A stretch of 64,000 bases of DNA from an uncultured Verrucomicrobia subdivision 3 bacterium (GTDB taxonomy: Bacteria; Verrucomicrobiota; Verrucomicrobiia; Limisphaerales; UBA11358). The translations under genes were made by a program, and so were the position numbers. Below are positions 18,307-27,875 of this stretch, one piece after another; position 1 is the stretch's first letter, and the number at the start of each line of letters is the position of its first letter. The stretch is taken from contig CAISYZ010000089.1 of the NCBI GenBank assembly GCA_903889895.1, forward strand, positions 69,274 through 133,273, read 5' to 3'. Below the pieces are notes generated by a model. The model was not told the origin of the DNA. It searched no databases and saw nothing but the letters and a program-made list of their open reading frames with translations.

Positions 18307-19287
18307 TTACGAGATGACGAGCTTCGTTCCCTCAAAATCGAACCGGAAGCGCACTTCCTTCAAGCCCGCCGTGCGCATGGCGTGGCGCAGCTTGGCCTTG
18401 TCCTCCGCGTAAAACATCAGGAAGCCGCCGCCGCCTGCGCCGATGAGCTTGCCGCCGAGGGCGCCGCTGGCCATCGCAAGGTCATACCATTCGTTGATCT
18501 TGGGATTGCTCATGCCGCCGCTGCGCTGCTTCTTGCGCTGCCAATGCACGTCCATCAGCCGGGCGAACTCGTGCAAGTTGCCAGTCTCCAGGGCAACCTT
18601 GCTTTGCTGGCCGAGGTCTTTGACGAAATGCAAATTCTCAATCATGGACTTGTCATCCGATTTCGATTTTGTGTCCTGCTCCTTCAAGATCGCCGACGCG
18701 CTGCGCGAATAGCCGGTGAAGAAGAGCAGCAGATTGTCTTCCAGATTATCGCGTGTCTCGTCGGAAACTTTCAGCGGCCACGCCTCGACTTTTCCATCCG
18801 GCAAAAAGTTGAAGCACGTCAAACCGCCGTAAGCCGCGATGTATTGATCCTGCTTACCAATCGGCTCTTTCAACCGGTTCAGCTCAATGTCACACGCCTG
18901 CTCGGCGAGTTCGGCAGGATGCACGAGGTTTTTTTTGTGCGCGTGCAATGCCTTCAACAGCGCCGTCGTGAAACTGCCGGACGATCCCAAACCAGTTCCC
19001 GACGGAATGTCCGCCATCGAAGTGAGTTCGAGCGAATGGCCGTCCATGCCGAGCGAGGCGAACGCCTCGCGGATGATCGGATGCTTCAGTCGCGCCGCGT
19101 CGGGCACGCGTTCCAGCTCGGAATACTTCACAATCAGGTCCGGCACGAACGTCTCATGGACCGTGATATAAACATAGCGATCAATTGCGGCGGCAATGAG
19201 GAAGCCGCCGAATTTTTCATAATACGACGGCAAATCCGTGCCGCCGCCGCCGAGGCTGATGCGCAATGGAGAACGGGCGATAATCAT
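18307..19287 (-). CDS. hddA: GHMP kinase, HddA-like (D-glycero-alpha-D-manno-heptose 7-phosphate kinase)
   Basis: 326 residues. MIIARSPLRISLGGGGTDLP at the N-terminus, the ATP-binding loop IPSGTGLGSSGSFTTALL, and GKLIGAGGGGFLMFY near the end are the three GHMP motifs in the form found in HddA and related sugar kinases. HddA phosphorylates heptose 7-phosphate at C1 to the alpha-1,7-bisphosphate. With gmhA, gmhB and hddC nearby the GDP-heptose route is complete. It is convergent with the restriction gene fragment. Confidence 0.88.
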   Translation of the reverse strand: MIIARSPLRISLGGGGTDLPSYYEKFGGFLIAAAIDRYVYITVHETFVPDLIVKYSELERVPDAARLKHPIIREAFASLGMDGHSLELTSMADIPSGTGLGSSGSFTTALLKALHAHKKNLVHPAELAEQACDIELNRLKEPIGKQDQYIAAYGGLTCFNFLPDGKVEAWPLKVSDETRDNLEDNLLLFFTGYSRSASAILKEQDTKSKSDDKSMIENLHFVKDLGQQSKVALETGNLHEFARLMDVHWQRKKQRSGGMSNPKINEWYDLAMASGALGGKLIGAGGGGFLMFYAEDKAKLRHAMRTAGLKEVRFRFDFEGTKLVIS

Positions 19288-19471
19288 GGCTGGAAATGAA
19301 ATGCGAAAATTCGGCGGGGGGAAAGCTCATTTTTCCGGCGCGTTGGCGGTTCCGGGCCGCCGGGGTTTCAACTCCATGACTTCGGGTTTGGCAAGTGCAA
19401 AGTCGGATGGTCCCTGCGTAACGCACTTGCGGGCGGGCGCGGAAAGGGTATTTTCAGCGGACGGTAAAGGC

Positions 19472-21487
19472 ATGGATAACAATCCTCTGAAGATTCTGCT
19501 AATCAGCGGCGACGAGACAATCTCCCGTCGTCTCGCCGAACTGCTGCGCTGCGCTGCCGCCGAGGTGGATGTGACGGTGGAGCCGACCACCGACGCCGGG
19601 CTGGCGATGGTGGCGACGAATAATTTCCAAGTCATCCTATTCCAAATCGCGCAGGCCAACGCCGCCGCGCTTTTTCAGATCACCTCGCTGACCACGCAGG
19701 CGCAACGGCTGCCGGTGCTGGTGCTGGGCCCGACGCAGGACGAACGCTTTCTTGCCGAGGCGGTGTTCAGCGGCGCGCAGGAATATCTCGGCTTCGACGA
19801 ACTGACCGCCGCCACGCTGGGCCACGCCATCCATTGTTCCATCGCCCGTCAGGAGGAACGGCTGGCGCTCATCGACGCCAAGGAGAATTACTACGGCATC
19901 TTCGACCATCTGGTGGAAGGCATCTTCCGCACCACGCAGGACGGGCATTACCTGCTGGCGAACATCGCGCTGGCGAAAATCTACGGCTACGATTCGCCGG
20001 TGCAGCTGATGTCCAGCATCAAGGATATCGCCGGGAGTCTGTATGTGGAGCCGGGCCGGCGCGAGGAGTTCGTGCGGCTGATGCAGGAGCACGATACCTT
20101 AAGTGGCTTTGAATCGCAGATCTACCGCAAGGACGGCAGCATCATCTGGATCGAGGAAAACTGCCGCGCCGTGCGCGACGCGCAGGGCAAGCTGCTTTAC
20201 TACGAGGGCACCGTTGAGGACATTACCGCGCAACGCGTCATGGCCGAGGCGTTGAAACATTCCGAATCGCTCTACCACTCGCTCGTGGAGACCATGCCGC
20301 AGGGCGTGTTCCGCCGGGATTTGGCAGGGCGCTTCACCTTTGCCAACCAGACCTACTGTAAATATTTCAATCTGGCCCCGGAACTGATCGTGGGCCGGAC
20401 CGATTTCGACCATTTCCCCCAGGAGCTGGCGGAGAAATACTGGCGCGATGACCAGGAGATCATGGCCAAGGGTGAAACCCGCGAAATCATCGAGACCACC
20501 CAGCCCAAGGGCGCGCCGGAAAAGGAATATCACCACGTCATCAAAACCCCGCTGCGTGATGACACCGGCCGGGTCATCGGCCTGCAGGGCATGGTGTGGG
20601 ACATCACCGAGAAAATCCGCATTGAGGAAAAAATCCGGCGCACGACCGCCGAGCTGGCCCGCAGCCGCGAGGAGCTCCGCGCCAAGAACGCCGTCATGGA
20701 GGAGAACCTCCGCACCGCGCGCGAAATCCAGCTCGCCACGCTCCCGCAGCAATACCCCGTCTTCCCGCCCGGCGTGCCGCCGGAGCAGAGCGCCTTCCAG
20801 TTTGTCCACCGCTACGAACCGGCGGAATCCGTCAGCGGCGATTTCTTTTCCGTCACCGCGCTCTCCGGCACCGAGGTGGGTGTATTTATCTGCGATGTCA
20901 CCGGCCACGGCGTCCGCGCCGCGCTGGTCACCGCCATGATCCGCGCCATCACCGAGGAACTGCGGCCCATTGCCCGCGACCCCGCAGATTTTCTCCGCAA
21001 GCTGAACGGCGACCTCTGCGCCATCCTCAAGAATACCGGATCGCCCATGCTCACCACCGCGTTTTATGCCGTGGCCGACTGCCGCACCGGGCGGATGCGC
21101 TTTGCCAACGCCGGCCACCCCAAACCGCTCATCGTGCGGCGCGCGGCCGGCACCATCGAGCCGCTGGTCAACACCTCCGGGCGCAGCCAGCCCGCGCTGG
21201 GCCTGTTTGAGGAACCGCCCTACACCACGAGCGAGGCCCAGCTCGTGCCCGGCGATTTCCTGATGCTCTTCACCGACGGCATCTACGAGGTGCAGGGCAA
21301 CGACGAGGAACTCTATTCGCAGGAACGGCTGGTGCTGGACCTGCGCAGCCGGCTGCACCAGCCCACGGCCGTCCTCTTTGACGAACTGCTGGAAGTCATC
21401 CGCGCCTTTGCCGTCAACGGGGCGTTCGACGATGATGTCTGTCTGGTGGGGATGGATTTTCCAGGGATGCCGGCGGTGAAATCCTGA
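19472..21487 (+). CDS. Receiver-like/PAS/PP2C (RsbU-type) phosphatase regulator
   Basis: 671 residues from the ATG at 19472; the longer frame from 19238 overlaps the hddA start region and lacks support. Residues 5-125 resemble a receiver domain, but the phospho-acceptor position holds Gln58 (VILFQIAQ) instead of Asp. Two PAS domains follow (about 140-265 and 270-390), then a coiled linker and a SpoIIE/PP2C domain (VSGDFFSV, VFICDVTGHGVRAALVTAM, FANAGHPKPLIV, FTDGIYE, FDDDVCLVGM) with its metal-binding aspartates. Such proteins dephosphorylate anti-sigma antagonists in a partner-switching pathway. No RsbV or RsbW is adjacent. Confidence 0.88.
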   Translation: MDNNPLKILLISGDETISRRLAELLRCAAAEVDVTVEPTTDAGLAMVATNNFQVILFQIAQANAAALFQITSLTTQAQRLPVLVLGPTQDERFLAEAVFSGAQEYLGFDELTAATLGHAIHCSIARQEERLALIDAKENYYGIFDHLVEGIFRTTQDGHYLLANIALAKIYGYDSPVQLMSSIKDIAGSLYVEPGRREEFVRLMQEHDTLSGFESQIYRKDGSIIWIEENCRAVRDAQGKLLYYEGTVEDITAQRVMAEALKHSESLYHSLVETMPQGVFRRDLAGRFTFANQTYCKYFNLAPELIVGRTDFDHFPQELAEKYWRDDQEIMAKGETREIIETTQPKGAPEKEYHHVIKTPLRDDTGRVIGLQGMVWDITEKIRIEEKIRRTTAELARSREELRAKNAVMEENLRTAREIQLATLPQQYPVFPPGVPPEQSAFQFVHRYEPAESVSGDFFSVTALSGTEVGVFICDVTGHGVRAALVTAMIRAITEELRPIARDPADFLRKLNGDLCAILKNTGSPMLTTAFYAVADCRTGRMRFANAGHPKPLIVRRAAGTIEPLVNTSGRSQPALGLFEEPPYTTSEAQLVPGDFLMLFTDGIYEVQGNDEELYSQERLVLDLRSRLHQPTAVLFDELLEVIRAFAVNGAFDDDVCLVGMDFPGMPAVKS

Positions 21488-21573
21488 AGGCCGTGCGCCC
21501 GTGGGTTTGGGCCGAAACTCCGCTACCGTTTGCTGCTTGGTTTCGTAAGTGGACACAGGTCATTTTTCATTCG

Positions 21574-21861
21574 TTACTGTGAGTTTACCATCAGCCTAAA
21601 AAATTGCGACGGTTCTGAAATCGTGTTTGTGTAAGGACTGTTGGCGCCTGCAATATTGGTATAAATGCCAATTGGCGATGGAGCCGCCTGCAAAATACAG
21701 GGCGTGTTCGTCCAAGTTAAAATTACCGTATCTTCACTGAGTCGAATATTTAAAGGAATTGGCATAGGCACGACCGTCGGTGCATAGAACCAATCGTCAC
21801 CAAGGGGAGCGTTATCACGACGATGGTAATTTATGCCCCATTCCGATTTATTCATGCGCAT
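21574..21861 (-). pseudogene. Short fragment resembling the C-terminal module of verrucomicrobial secreted proteins
   Basis: 95 residues. The second half (VILTWTNTPCILQAAPSP, GIYTNIAGANSPYTNTISE, then SQFFRLM) is the kind of terminal beta module I associate with large secreted proteins of Verrucomicrobia. No signal peptide or preceding domains are present, and the N-terminus (MRMNKSEWGINYHRRDNAP) is not export-like. It is most likely the surviving tail of a decayed gene, though a real small protein cannot be excluded. It occupies the space between the PP2C gene and typA. Confidence 0.5.
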
Positions 21862-21907
21862 TGGCGGTTGTCCACTGCGGATTTGTTTTTAACCGGTGGC
21901 TGCCCAA

Positions 21908-21945
21908 ATAAAAAACCGACCGGAGGGCCAAGGCCTTCCGGTCGG
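21908..21945 (-). terminator. Intrinsic terminator of typA
   Basis: On the minus strand a perfect 9-bp stem (CCGACCGGA at 21916-21924 with TCCGGTCGG at 21937-21945) is followed by an uninterrupted T-run, 12 nt or more past the typA stop. Confidence 0.9.
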
Positions 21946-21961
21946 GAGATGGCGGGATGAT

Positions 21962-23797
21962 TTATTCCTGCACGAACTTGATGGAACGGGATTTTTCGCC
22001 GCGCTTGCGCTTGGTTTCGTCCAGTTCCTTCTTGCGGAGGCGGAGGTTCTTGGGCGTGGCTTCCACGTATTCGTCCACGTCAATATATTCCAGCGCGCGT
22101 TCGAGGGAGAGTTTCATGGGCGGAGCGAGCTGGATGCCCTTGCCGTCGCCCTGGGAGCGCATATTCGTGAGGCGCTTTTCCTTCACGGGGTTCACGGGGA
22201 TGTCATTCTCGCGGGCGTTTTCGCCGACGATCATGCCGGCGTAAACCATGTCGCCGGCCTCAATCATCAGGCGGCCGCGTTCTTGCACCATGTTGAGGGC
22301 GTAGCTGGTGGCTTCGCCGGAATCCATGGAGACGAGGGAGCCGTTCTTGCGCGCGGCGATCTCGCCGCTGTCCGGGCCGTATTCGTGGAAGAGATGGCTC
22401 ATCACGCCCATGCCCTTGGTGGAGTTGACCAGGTCGGTCTCGAAACCAATCAGGCCGCGCATCGGGACGAGCGCCTCGACAGAGACCTGGTTGCCGACGT
22501 GGTTCATGTTCGTGATCTGCGCCTTGCGGTTGGACAGGTTTTCCATGATGGTGCCGAGGCAATCGTTCGGGATTTCCACGAACAACTTTTCAATCGGTTC
22601 GAGGAGTTCGCCGTTCGGGCCTTTCTTCCAGAGAACTTCCGGGCGGGAAACCAAAACTTCGTAGCCTTCGCGGCGCATCTGTTCGACGAGAATGGCAATC
22701 TGCATTTCGCCGCGGCCGCTGACCGCGAAAATCTTCGGGTCGGGCGTCTGCGCGATGCGCAGCGCAACGTTCGTGCGAATCTCTTTCACGAGGCGATCCC
22801 AAATGTGGCGCGCGGTGACGAGCTTGCCGTCCTGACCGGCGAGCGGGCCGTCGTTCACGGCGAATTCCATTTGAATCGTCGGCGGGTCAATCGGGATGTA
22901 GGGCAGGGCGGCGCGGGCTTCGCTGTCGCAAATGGTCTCGCCGATGAACACGTCCTCGAAACCCGCGAGGCCGACGATGTCGCCGGCGTGCGCTTCCTGA
23001 ATTTCGATGCGCTTCATGCCTTCGAAATGGTAGATCATCGTGATCTTGCCCTTGGTGATTTTGCCGTCGCCGTGGCGGCAGATGGCGGGGTCGCCGACTT
23101 TCACCTTGCCCTCGACGATTTTGCCGAACGCGATTCGGCCGACGTAATCGTTGTAATCGAGGTTCGCGACAAGCACCTGGAAACCGTCGCCGGCCTTGGC
23201 GCGCGGGGGCGGAATGTGCTTCACGATGGCGTCGAACAACGGCTCCATGGTGCCGCTGACGTGTTCGAGTTCCACCTTCGCGTAACCGGCCTTGGCCGAG
23301 GCGTAGATGAACGGAAAGTCGAGCTGCTCGTCCGTGGCGTTGAGCGACATGAAGAGTTCGAACACGAGGTCGAGCACCTTCTTCGGGTTGGCGTTCTCGC
23401 GGTCAATCTTGTTGATGACGACAATCGGTTTGGCACCGGCCTCAAGCGCCTTGCGGAGCACGAAGCGGGTCTGCGCCTGCGGGCCTTCGGAGGAATCCAC
23501 GACGAGCAGCACGCCGTCGATCATGTTCATGATGCGCTCCACCTCGCCGCCGAAATCCGCGTGGCCAGGGGTATCAACGATGTTGATGCTGTAATCCTTG
23601 TATTTGAACGCGGCGTTCTTGGCGCGGATGGTGATGCCCTTTTCCTTTTCAAGGTCCATCGAATCCATCAGGCGTTCCTCGGACGATTCGTGCTGGTTGG
23701 CGCGAAAGGTGCCGGACTGTTTAAGCAAACAATCAACCAAAGTTGTTTTGCCATGATCAACGTGGGCGATGATGGCGATGTTGCGGATGTGTAACAT
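21962..23797 (-). CDS. typA: Ribosome-associated GTPase TypA/BipA
   Basis: 611 residues from the ATG at 23797, where the conserved [17 protein letters not shown] begins; the frame to 23929 is not homologous. G motifs are complete: [22 protein letters not shown]-Tu domain 2, the EF-G domain III/V-like regions and the BipA-specific C-terminus ([39 protein letters not shown]) follow. BipA binds ribosomes and aids assembly and growth under stress or cold. A strong terminator follows the gene. Confidence 0.96.
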   Translation of the reverse strand: MLHIRNIAIIAHVDHGKTTLVDCLLKQSGTFRANQHESSEERLMDSMDLEKEKGITIRAKNAAFKYKDYSINIVDTPGHADFGGEVERIMNMIDGVLLVVDSSEGPQAQTRFVLRKALEAGAKPIVVINKIDRENANPKKVLDLVFELFMSLNATDEQLDFPFIYASAKAGYAKVELEHVSGTMEPLFDAIVKHIPPPRAKAGDGFQVLVANLDYNDYVGRIAFGKIVEGKVKVGDPAICRHGDGKITKGKITMIYHFEGMKRIEIQEAHAGDIVGLAGFEDVFIGETICDSEARAALPYIPIDPPTIQMEFAVNDGPLAGQDGKLVTARHIWDRLVKEIRTNVALRIAQTPDPKIFAVSGRGEMQIAILVEQMRREGYEVLVSRPEVLWKKGPNGELLEPIEKLFVEIPNDCLGTIMENLSNRKAQITNMNHVGNQVSVEALVPMRGLIGFETDLVNSTKGMGVMSHLFHEYGPDSGEIAARKNGSLVSMDSGEATSYALNMVQERGRLMIEAGDMVYAGMIVGENARENDIPVNPVKEKRLTNMRSQGDGKGIQLAPPMKLSLERALEYIDVDEYVEATPKNLRLRKKELDETKRKRGEKSRSIKFVQE

Positions 23798-23928
23798 ATC
23801 GTAAAATACCGGAATAGACACGTCGCTCAATATACCAGACGCGACAATGGGCGCGAACGGGAAAAGCGGCGGAAACGCCGGGTTGCGTATAATGGAGATT
23901 TGCCGCCAAAGGTCAAGCGGCGCGTGCA

Positions 23929-23955
23929 ATAAAAAACGGCCGGGAAAGGGCCGGC
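23929..23955 (-). terminator. Probable intrinsic terminator of the cytochrome c gene
   Basis: Minus strand: a short all-GC stem (CGGCC...GGCCG) followed by six Ts, a few bases after the cytochrome stop. Confidence 0.5.
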
Positions 23956-23962
23956 ACCGGGT

Positions 23963-24322
23963 TCAGGTCGCCGGTTTGAACGTGCGCACGAAGGCAGCCA
24001 GGGCCTCAATTTGCGCCGCCGAGAGTTTTTTCTCGAACGCAGGCATTTTCTTGATGCCCATTTTGATGGTCTTGGAGATTTCCTCGTCGGTGGTGGCGGT
24101 CTGCCATTTGGTGTCGGTGAAATTTTGGGCGCTGAGGAGCCGGCCGCGGAAGGTTTTGGCCTGGCCATCGGCCCCGTGACATTTCGCACAGCTATCGGCG
24201 AACAGCGTGCGGGTATCCACCTCCACCTTGTCCAGAGCCGGTGCGGACTGGCAGGCAAGGGCGAAGCCGAGGCTGCCAGCTAGAAGGAGCCAACGAAACG
24301 ATTGGGGCATTTTCTTTTGCAT
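23963..24322 (-). CDS. Exported class I cytochrome c
   Basis: 119 residues from the ATG at 24322 (frame extends to 24361). The signal sequence is MQKKMPQSFRWLLLAGSLGF; a Cys in the ALACQSA context could make it a lipoprotein. The haem site is FADSCAKCHGADG (CxxCH) and the distal Met ligand is in IKKMPAFEKKL. A single haem domain ends with LAAFVRTFKPAT. It probably carries electrons in the periplasm. No oxidase or dehydrogenase gene lies beside it. Confidence 0.9.
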   Translation of the reverse strand: MQKKMPQSFRWLLLAGSLGFALACQSAPALDKVEVDTRTLFADSCAKCHGADGQAKTFRGRLLSAQNFTDTKWQTATTDEEISKTIKMGIKKMPAFEKKLSAAQIEALAAFVRTFKPAT

Positions 24323-24397
24323 GTTGCCATTCTCCAAAGATTGAAAAATGACGCCAGCCAAATCTTTCGGCTGAACTTCCCAGCCGATGCCTGACCT

Positions 24398-25573
24398 TCA
24401 GCCGGCGGCCTTGACTTGCTGCTTGAACTGCAAGGCCGCGAGCGCGTAGCCGCCGTCGTTGCCGTCAATGAAGTGGACGTGGCTTTCGCGCCGGAGCGAG
24501 AAGACCACGCACGTCATCAGCGCGCTGCCCGACCGGTGCGCGCCGTAGAATATGGCGCCCCGGCGGTGTTCCGCTTCGAGATAGGCCAGAATGTCCGCGA
24601 CTTTGCCGGCGGGAATGTCCAACACCATCCGCAGCAGGCCGTCAAACTTCCTGAAATCCGAGCGCGGCACGGAGGCGCGCTGGTAGCGGCGCGGATTGAA
24701 CCACGGCGCGGGAATGCCCGTGTTGAAGACGAACGCGCCGCCCAGCGAATGCGCCAGCGTGCGGGTCGCGGCCCAGCACCGCGCCAGCCACCCGCCAGTT
24801 CCGGCATGAGTGCGGGCTTCGAGGTCCAGCGTCTTCGGCGGCCAGCCCGTGTGCAGGGCGGAAACTTTCACCGGATTTAATTTTTCATCCGTCAGGCCGG
24901 TCAGTTCGCGCAGGCGGGCATAAAACTGTTGGTAATAGCGGTCCGCCTCCGCGCCGGCCAGCCGTGTCTGGACGAGCAGCGTCAGGATTTCACCGTTGGT
25001 CGAGGGCAGCGGTTCCCAGCGGCACGAAAGCCCGCTGACATCCGCATCGGGCGCGTCGGCGTCCGGTGGAATCAGGCAGGCGCTGCCGGGCGATTTGGTT
25101 TGCCGCTCGGCTTCGCTCAAGCCGGTGCCGCCGAGCATGGCCAGTTCCACCAAGCCGGCGGCGCGGTATTTCGCCGCTTCCACGGTGAAGCCGGCGGCGT
25201 GCAGTTCGCGCACCGGCACCCGGCCGATGCGCAGTTCGAGGGAAAATTGTTTCGCCGCCATCGCCGCGACGCCTTGCAGGGTCCGCTCGATGACGGGCGC
25301 GAGCGCGGCGGGTGCGGCGAGGGTCGCGCCGTCGCCGCCAAACACGAACGGCACCGACCCGGCGCGGCAGCGGTTCAGCACGGCGACAATGCACGCGGCG
25401 CCGACCATGTTGACCGCGCGATAAAGCCCGCGCGACAGCGCCTCGGTGGAATTGCTCACGTCCGCCACATAAATCACCCAGTCGTCGGGCAGGGGATGAT
25501 AATTGCCGCTGTCGAGGACGTGTTCGAATTCCGTCAGCGCCGGCAAATCCGCAAAGAAGTTCTCGCTGGGCAT
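24398..25573 (-). CDS. DUF3095-family protein
   Basis: 391 residues. The N-terminal block (WVIYVADVSNSTEALSRGLY, VPFVFGGDGATLAAPA) has the look of a nucleotidyl-cyclase-like fold and matches the DUF3095 family as I recall it. A C-terminal part has DFRKFDGLLRMVLDIPAG and HVHFIDGNDGGYALAA. Function is unknown. It begins 42 nt after the manC stop on the same strand, so the two are probably co-transcribed. No membrane segments are visible. Confidence 0.75.
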   Translation of the reverse strand: MPSENFFADLPALTEFEHVLDSGNYHPLPDDWVIYVADVSNSTEALSRGLYRAVNMVGAACIVAVLNRCRAGSVPFVFGGDGATLAAPAALAPVIERTLQGVAAMAAKQFSLELRIGRVPVRELHAAGFTVEAAKYRAAGLVELAMLGGTGLSEAERQTKSPGSACLIPPDADAPDADVSGLSCRWEPLPSTNGEILTLLVQTRLAGAEADRYYQQFYARLRELTGLTDEKLNPVKVSALHTGWPPKTLDLEARTHAGTGGWLARCWAATRTLAHSLGGAFVFNTGIPAPWFNPRRYQRASVPRSDFRKFDGLLRMVLDIPAGKVADILAYLEAEHRRGAIFYGAHRSGSALMTCVVFSLRRESHVHFIDGNDGGYALAALQFKQQVKAAG

Positions 25574-25615
25574 GACGAAGATTTGGCCGGTGCGTCAGCG
25601 CGCCGGAAGAATGCG

Positions 25616-26752
25616 CTAAACCAGCTTCTTTAACCGCGGATCTTCCGCGAGCTTCTTGACCAACTCCTTGATTTTCTGTGCCTGCGATTTGTGCGCGAGC
25701 AGCACCGCGTCGTCCGTCTGCACGAGAATCGAATCGCGCAAGCCGACCACGGCGATGGGCGTGCGGTTCTTGGTGCGCGCGTCGTAGATGATGTTCCGCG
25801 CCGCATCCACGTGGATGAAATCGGCGACGGTGGCGTTGCCTTCGGCGTCTTGCTTGATGTGCCGCGCGATGGCTGGCCACGCGCCGAGGTCGTCCCATTC
25901 AAACGCGCCGTCGGCCACAATGACGTTTTGCGCCTTTTCCATGAGCGCAAAATCAATCGAGATTTTTTTGATCTCGGGATATTCCTTCGCCAGGACTTTC
26001 GTCAGCTTGGCGGGATTGGCCGCGACCTTGAACCACCGCTGGCACGCGGCGAACATTTCCGGCTGATGCTTTTCCAAACCGTTCGTCACCGTGACGAAAC
26101 TCCAGACGAACATGCCGGCGTTCCAGCGATACTGGCCGCTGTTCACGTATTCCACGGCAGTTTCGTAATTAGGCTTCTCGACAAACCGTTCCGCCTTGTA
26201 GAAAGTTGTTTTTGTCTTCTTTGCCCCGGCTGGCGTCGGCAATTCCGTGCCCGTGTGGATGTAGCCGTAACCCGTTTCCGGTCCGGTGGGCTTGATGCCG
26301 ATGGTGACAATCGCTTGTCCCTTGGCGGCAATATCAAAGGAGTCGGACAAAATCTGCTGGAACTTCTTTGCGTCGGGAATGACATGGTCCGCCGGCAGCA
26401 CGGCCATCACGCCAGTCGTCGAACGCGCACCGACGAGCGCCGCGCCGAGCGTGACGGCGGCGCAGGTGTCGCGCCCCACCGGCTCGGCGACGACGTTGTC
26501 TTTCGGCAGCTTCGGCAGTTGCCGGCGCACTTCCGGCGCCTGCACGGCGTTGGTGATGATGAAAATGTTTTTGAGCGGCACCAGCGGCAGCACGCGCTCG
26601 ACGGCTTCCTGCAAAAAGGATTTCTTGCCGAGGATGGCGAGGAGTTGTTTGGGCGTCTGCTCGCGGCTCAACGGCCAGAAACGCTCGCCGCGGCCGCCGG
26701 CCATGATGATGACGAAACGATCTGGATTTGATTTGCTGGTGCTCTTTTTCAT
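25616..26752 (-). CDS. manC: Mannose-1-phosphate guanylyltransferase (ManC/GMP type)
   Basis: 378 residues from the ATG at 26752. FVIIMAGGRGERFWPLSRE and TPKQLLAIL form the nucleotide loop, EPVGRDTCAAVTLGA the second motif and AFEWDDLGAW the metal site. It lacks the C-terminal isomerase domain of bifunctional ManC. It makes GDP-mannose from mannose 1-phosphate and GTP for surface glycans. A DUF3095 gene follows. The upstream 320 bases hold the divergent promoter of the secreted-protein gene. Confidence 0.92.
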   Translation of the reverse strand: MKKSTSKSNPDRFVIIMAGGRGERFWPLSREQTPKQLLAILGKKSFLQEAVERVLPLVPLKNIFIITNAVQAPEVRRQLPKLPKDNVVAEPVGRDTCAAVTLGAALVGARSTTGVMAVLPADHVIPDAKKFQQILSDSFDIAAKGQAIVTIGIKPTGPETGYGYIHTGTELPTPAGAKKTKTTFYKAERFVEKPNYETAVEYVNSGQYRWNAGMFVWSFVTVTNGLEKHQPEMFAACQRWFKVAANPAKLTKVLAKEYPEIKKISIDFALMEKAQNVIVADGAFEWDDLGAWPAIARHIKQDAEGNATVADFIHVDAARNIIYDARTKNRTPIAVVGLRDSILVQTDDAVLLAHKSQAQKIKELVKKLAEDPRLKKLV

Positions 26753-26917
26753 GGTGGATGTTTGCCGCCGTGGTTGGTCTGGCCCAAACAACGTCATGCA
26801 GATTTTCCGGCTGGCAACGGCGCAAGGCTAGCACCGTTGAAAAGCGGAAGGCAAGTCTCGGGTTGCCGGCTGATTTTGGCGCATGCGCTTGCGGGTGATG
26901 ATTTTTCAAAAGGGGGG

Positions 26918-26947
26918 TTGACAAAAATCGTGATTAACTTCAATAAT
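26918..26947 (+). promoter_or_regulatory. Sigma70-like promoter of the secreted Asp/Tyr-rich protein gene
   Basis: A consensus TTGACA at 26918-26923 is followed by an AT-rich -10 candidate, CAATAA/AATAAT at 26941-26947 (17-18 nt spacing). It lies about 125 nt before the ATG at 27073, leaving a long 5' leader. The rest of the space 26753-26917 shows nothing I recognise. Confidence 0.7.
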
Positions 26948-27072
26948 CGGCACATATCCAGCGAGCGTTGGGGGATGGGTCGGCAAACGAGCTGAAGACA
27001 TCAACCAGCGACTGGGTGTGGGATGTGGAAACATTCCTGCAAACAAATCCAACCAACATAAGGAGCAAACAA

Positions 27073-27852
27073 ATGAAACTGACCAAAATTGCGTGTGTGG
27101 CCCTGTCGGCCGCCCTCGTATTCGGAACCAAAACGGCCTCGGCCTACACCATTGTCGGCACCACCACGGACTATTTGAAGTTGTCCTTTAACCTGACGCT
27201 TGGCACTCAGTCGCCCACTAAAGTGGTCGCAGGCAACGATGTCTGGAGCTACTCCAATATGAAGCTCAGCAACAAGGATATTCTCAACGAACTGGCATAT
27301 TTGGCCCAAACCACTTGGCCAGCCGGTGCGCAGTTGGAATATGCTTTTAATGGTTATTACAACGAATCGGTGGTTCCCAAATCCAGCAGCATCTATCAAT
27401 TGATTGTTGCCGACAGCACAGGCACTAACATTCTCTTCTTTGCTGGTGATGGCGTGGATGTTGAAGGTATGTATGGTTATTTTGATTTTGACCCATTTGA
27501 TGTTGATGGCGTCTATTCAGGTCACCAGTCCCTAGAAAATTCTCAAGGTATTGGCTCGGAAGCCTATACCGAATTTTATGGCATCGATTTTGAATTCTAC
27601 ATTGAAGATTACGGTTACGAATATGCCAACTATGAAGATCTCTATGGTGGCGGCACCACCACGGAAAACTACAACGAAAGCTGGACCCCGAAAACAGACA
27701 GCGGTTTTGATGGCATCAACACCACGTTGTTCGGTGGCGGATATTACCAAGACCAAGATTATTCTTACATCACCGGTTCCGTTCTGGGTGCCGAACAGTG
27801 GTCCAATGTGACACCGCGGCCTGCGGTTGCCGTCCGCGCTTCCAGGAAGTAA
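27073..27852 (+). CDS. Secreted Asp/Tyr/Gly-rich protein of unknown function
   Basis: 259 residues. The ATG at 27073 follows a clear Shine-Dalgarno (AAGGAG at about 27060-27065), rare in this window. A signal peptide (MKLTKIACVALSAALVFG, cleavage near TASA) leads to an N-terminal half with STKV-like globular sequence and a C-terminal half very rich in Asp, Tyr, Phe and Gly (for example YGYFDFDPFDVDGVYSG). Base composition there is visibly lower in GC than its neighbours. With its own promoter and terminator it is a single-gene unit, likely well expressed. I do not recognise the family; a surface or matrix role is only a guess. Confidence 0.8.
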   Translation: MKLTKIACVALSAALVFGTKTASAYTIVGTTTDYLKLSFNLTLGTQSPTKVVAGNDVWSYSNMKLSNKDILNELAYLAQTTWPAGAQLEYAFNGYYNESVVPKSSSIYQLIVADSTGTNILFFAGDGVDVEGMYGYFDFDPFDVDGVYSGHQSLENSQGIGSEAYTEFYGIDFEFYIEDYGYEYANYEDLYGGGTTTENYNESWTPKTDSGFDGINTTLFGGGYYQDQDYSYITGSVLGAEQWSNVTPRPAVAVRASRK

Positions 27853-27875
27853 TCGTTTAGCCTTTTGCAATGCAA

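Noticed and set aside
20099-21556. 485-codon minus-strand frame opposite the PP2C gene
   Set aside because: Shadow of a well-supported multidomain gene.
21896-23794. 632-codon plus-strand frame opposite typA
   Set aside because: Shadow; typA is certain.
23798-23929. N-terminal extension of TypA
   Set aside because: No family member has it; the conserved start is at 23797.
26753-26917. Regulatory RNA or riboswitch upstream of the secreted-protein gene
   Set aside because: No recognisable conserved structure; only the promoter at 26918 is supported.
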